This document shows positions 13,387-13,643 of a stretch of DNA of 13,643 bases, in pieces. A program made the translations under genes and the position numbers. The first letter of the stretch is position 1, and each line of letters begins with the position of its first letter. Source of the stretch: Lachnospiraceae bacterium UBA7110 (lineage in GTDB: Bacteria; Bacillota; Clostridia; Lachnospirales; Lachnospiraceae); assembly GCA_002492295.1 (NCBI GenBank), contig DKYC01000132.1:76676-90318 (forward strand). The letters are read 5' to 3'. The notes beneath the pieces are model-generated. The model searched no databases. It was given only the letters and a program-made list of their open reading frames with translations, and was not told where the DNA came from.

Positions 13387-13643
13387 ATGAAAAAGAAATT
13401 GCTTGCAATGGCACTTGTAACAGCGATGACGGCATCTCTTACAGCATGTGGCGGCGGGGACAGCAGCACAAGCACAAACGGCGGAGGGAGTGGCAGCGGA
13501 AACGTGGCAATCACCATTTTTAACTCGAAAATCGAGGTCCAGGACCAGTTCGAGGAAATGGCAAAAGAGTACAGTGCACAGAAGGGTGTTGACGTGGAAG
13601 TTTACTATTCAAGCGATACCGTTTCGGCACATCTTGCGACACG
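13387..13643 (+). CDS. Extracellular solute-binding lipoprotein of a sugar ABC transporter (partial)
   Basis: The first 85 codons of a gene that runs off the right edge. Residues 1-20 are a lipoprotein signal (KKK, then a hydrophobic stretch) with lipobox LTAC and Cys21 as the lipid-anchored residue. A Gly/Ser-rich linker follows, then the mature domain starts NVAITIFNSKIEVQDQFEEMAKEYSAQKGVDVEVYY, the usual opening of family-1 (oligosaccharide) solute-binding proteins. It would capture a sugar outside the cell for import by permeases encoded beyond the window. The operator shared with the GH32 gene suggests a fructo-oligosaccharide or sucrose-like ligand; this is inference. Confidence 0.88.
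   Translation, partial: MKKKLLAMALVTAMTASLTACGGGDSSTSTNGGGSGSGNVAITIFNSKIEVQDQFEEMAKEYSAQKGVDVEVYYSSDTVSAHLAT

Noticed and set aside
1..13643. CRISPR arrays, tRNA or rRNA genes
   Set aside because: No regularly spaced direct repeats and no tRNA-like cloverleaf or rRNA-like stretches were noticed on either strand by eye.

Overview
The window reads as a chromosomal segment of an anaerobic Firmicute, most likely a Lachnospiraceae-type clostridium. The evidence is strong GGAGG ribosome-binding sites, intrinsic terminators with long T-runs, a decayed Rpn/PD-(D/E)XK 'putative transposase' of the type common there, and a YesL (DUF624) gene with a one-TM partner beside a sugar ABC transporter. All assignments come from reading motifs by eye; no database search was run.

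Left block (1-3400, + strand): a leader with a clean intrinsic terminator and further RNA hairpins precedes a divergent P-II signalling protein (glnB-like). An APC-superfamily amino-acid/amine permease and an ornithine cyclodeaminase/mu-crystallin-family enzyme (NAD-binding) follow. This looks like a nitrogen or amino-acid/amine uptake and catabolism unit under P-II control. A 67-bp palindromic repeat sits on the 3' end of the P-II gene and appears to supply its last 12 codons and its stop. A second copy lies in inverse orientation at 8680-8746.

Middle block (3400-8370, + strand): a near-consensus promoter and a terminator-like leader precede a MATE efflux gene, followed by a stand-alone cytidylate-kinase-like P-loop protein. 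A 5'-truncated ABC exporter remnant and a possible 29-codon ORF come next. Then a second promoter/leader/terminator precedes a 660-residue protein in which a different MATE transporter is fused to the same kind of cytidylate-kinase-like domain. The repeated pairing (adjacent once, fused once) is the most interesting signal in the window and suggests a functional link between MATE export and a nucleotide-kinase-like activity.

Decay zone (8370-8890): a minus-strand relic of an Rpn-family transposase (start and end kept, middle deleted, frame broken) and the second copy of the palindromic repeat.

Right block (8890-13643): a fructan/sucrose-type GH32 hydrolase and a LacI-family regulator form a short operon. 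A convergent minus-strand pair encodes a YesL-family membrane protein and a one-TM partner. A lipoprotein solute-binding protein then begins and runs off the right edge. The same 10-bp operator-like sequence with a central CG (TAATCGATTG or its complement) lies upstream of the GH32 gene and overlaps the -35 box of the solute-binding-protein promoter. This suggests that the LacI protein controls both, linking the block into one oligosaccharide (fructan/sucrose-like) uptake and hydrolysis regulon.
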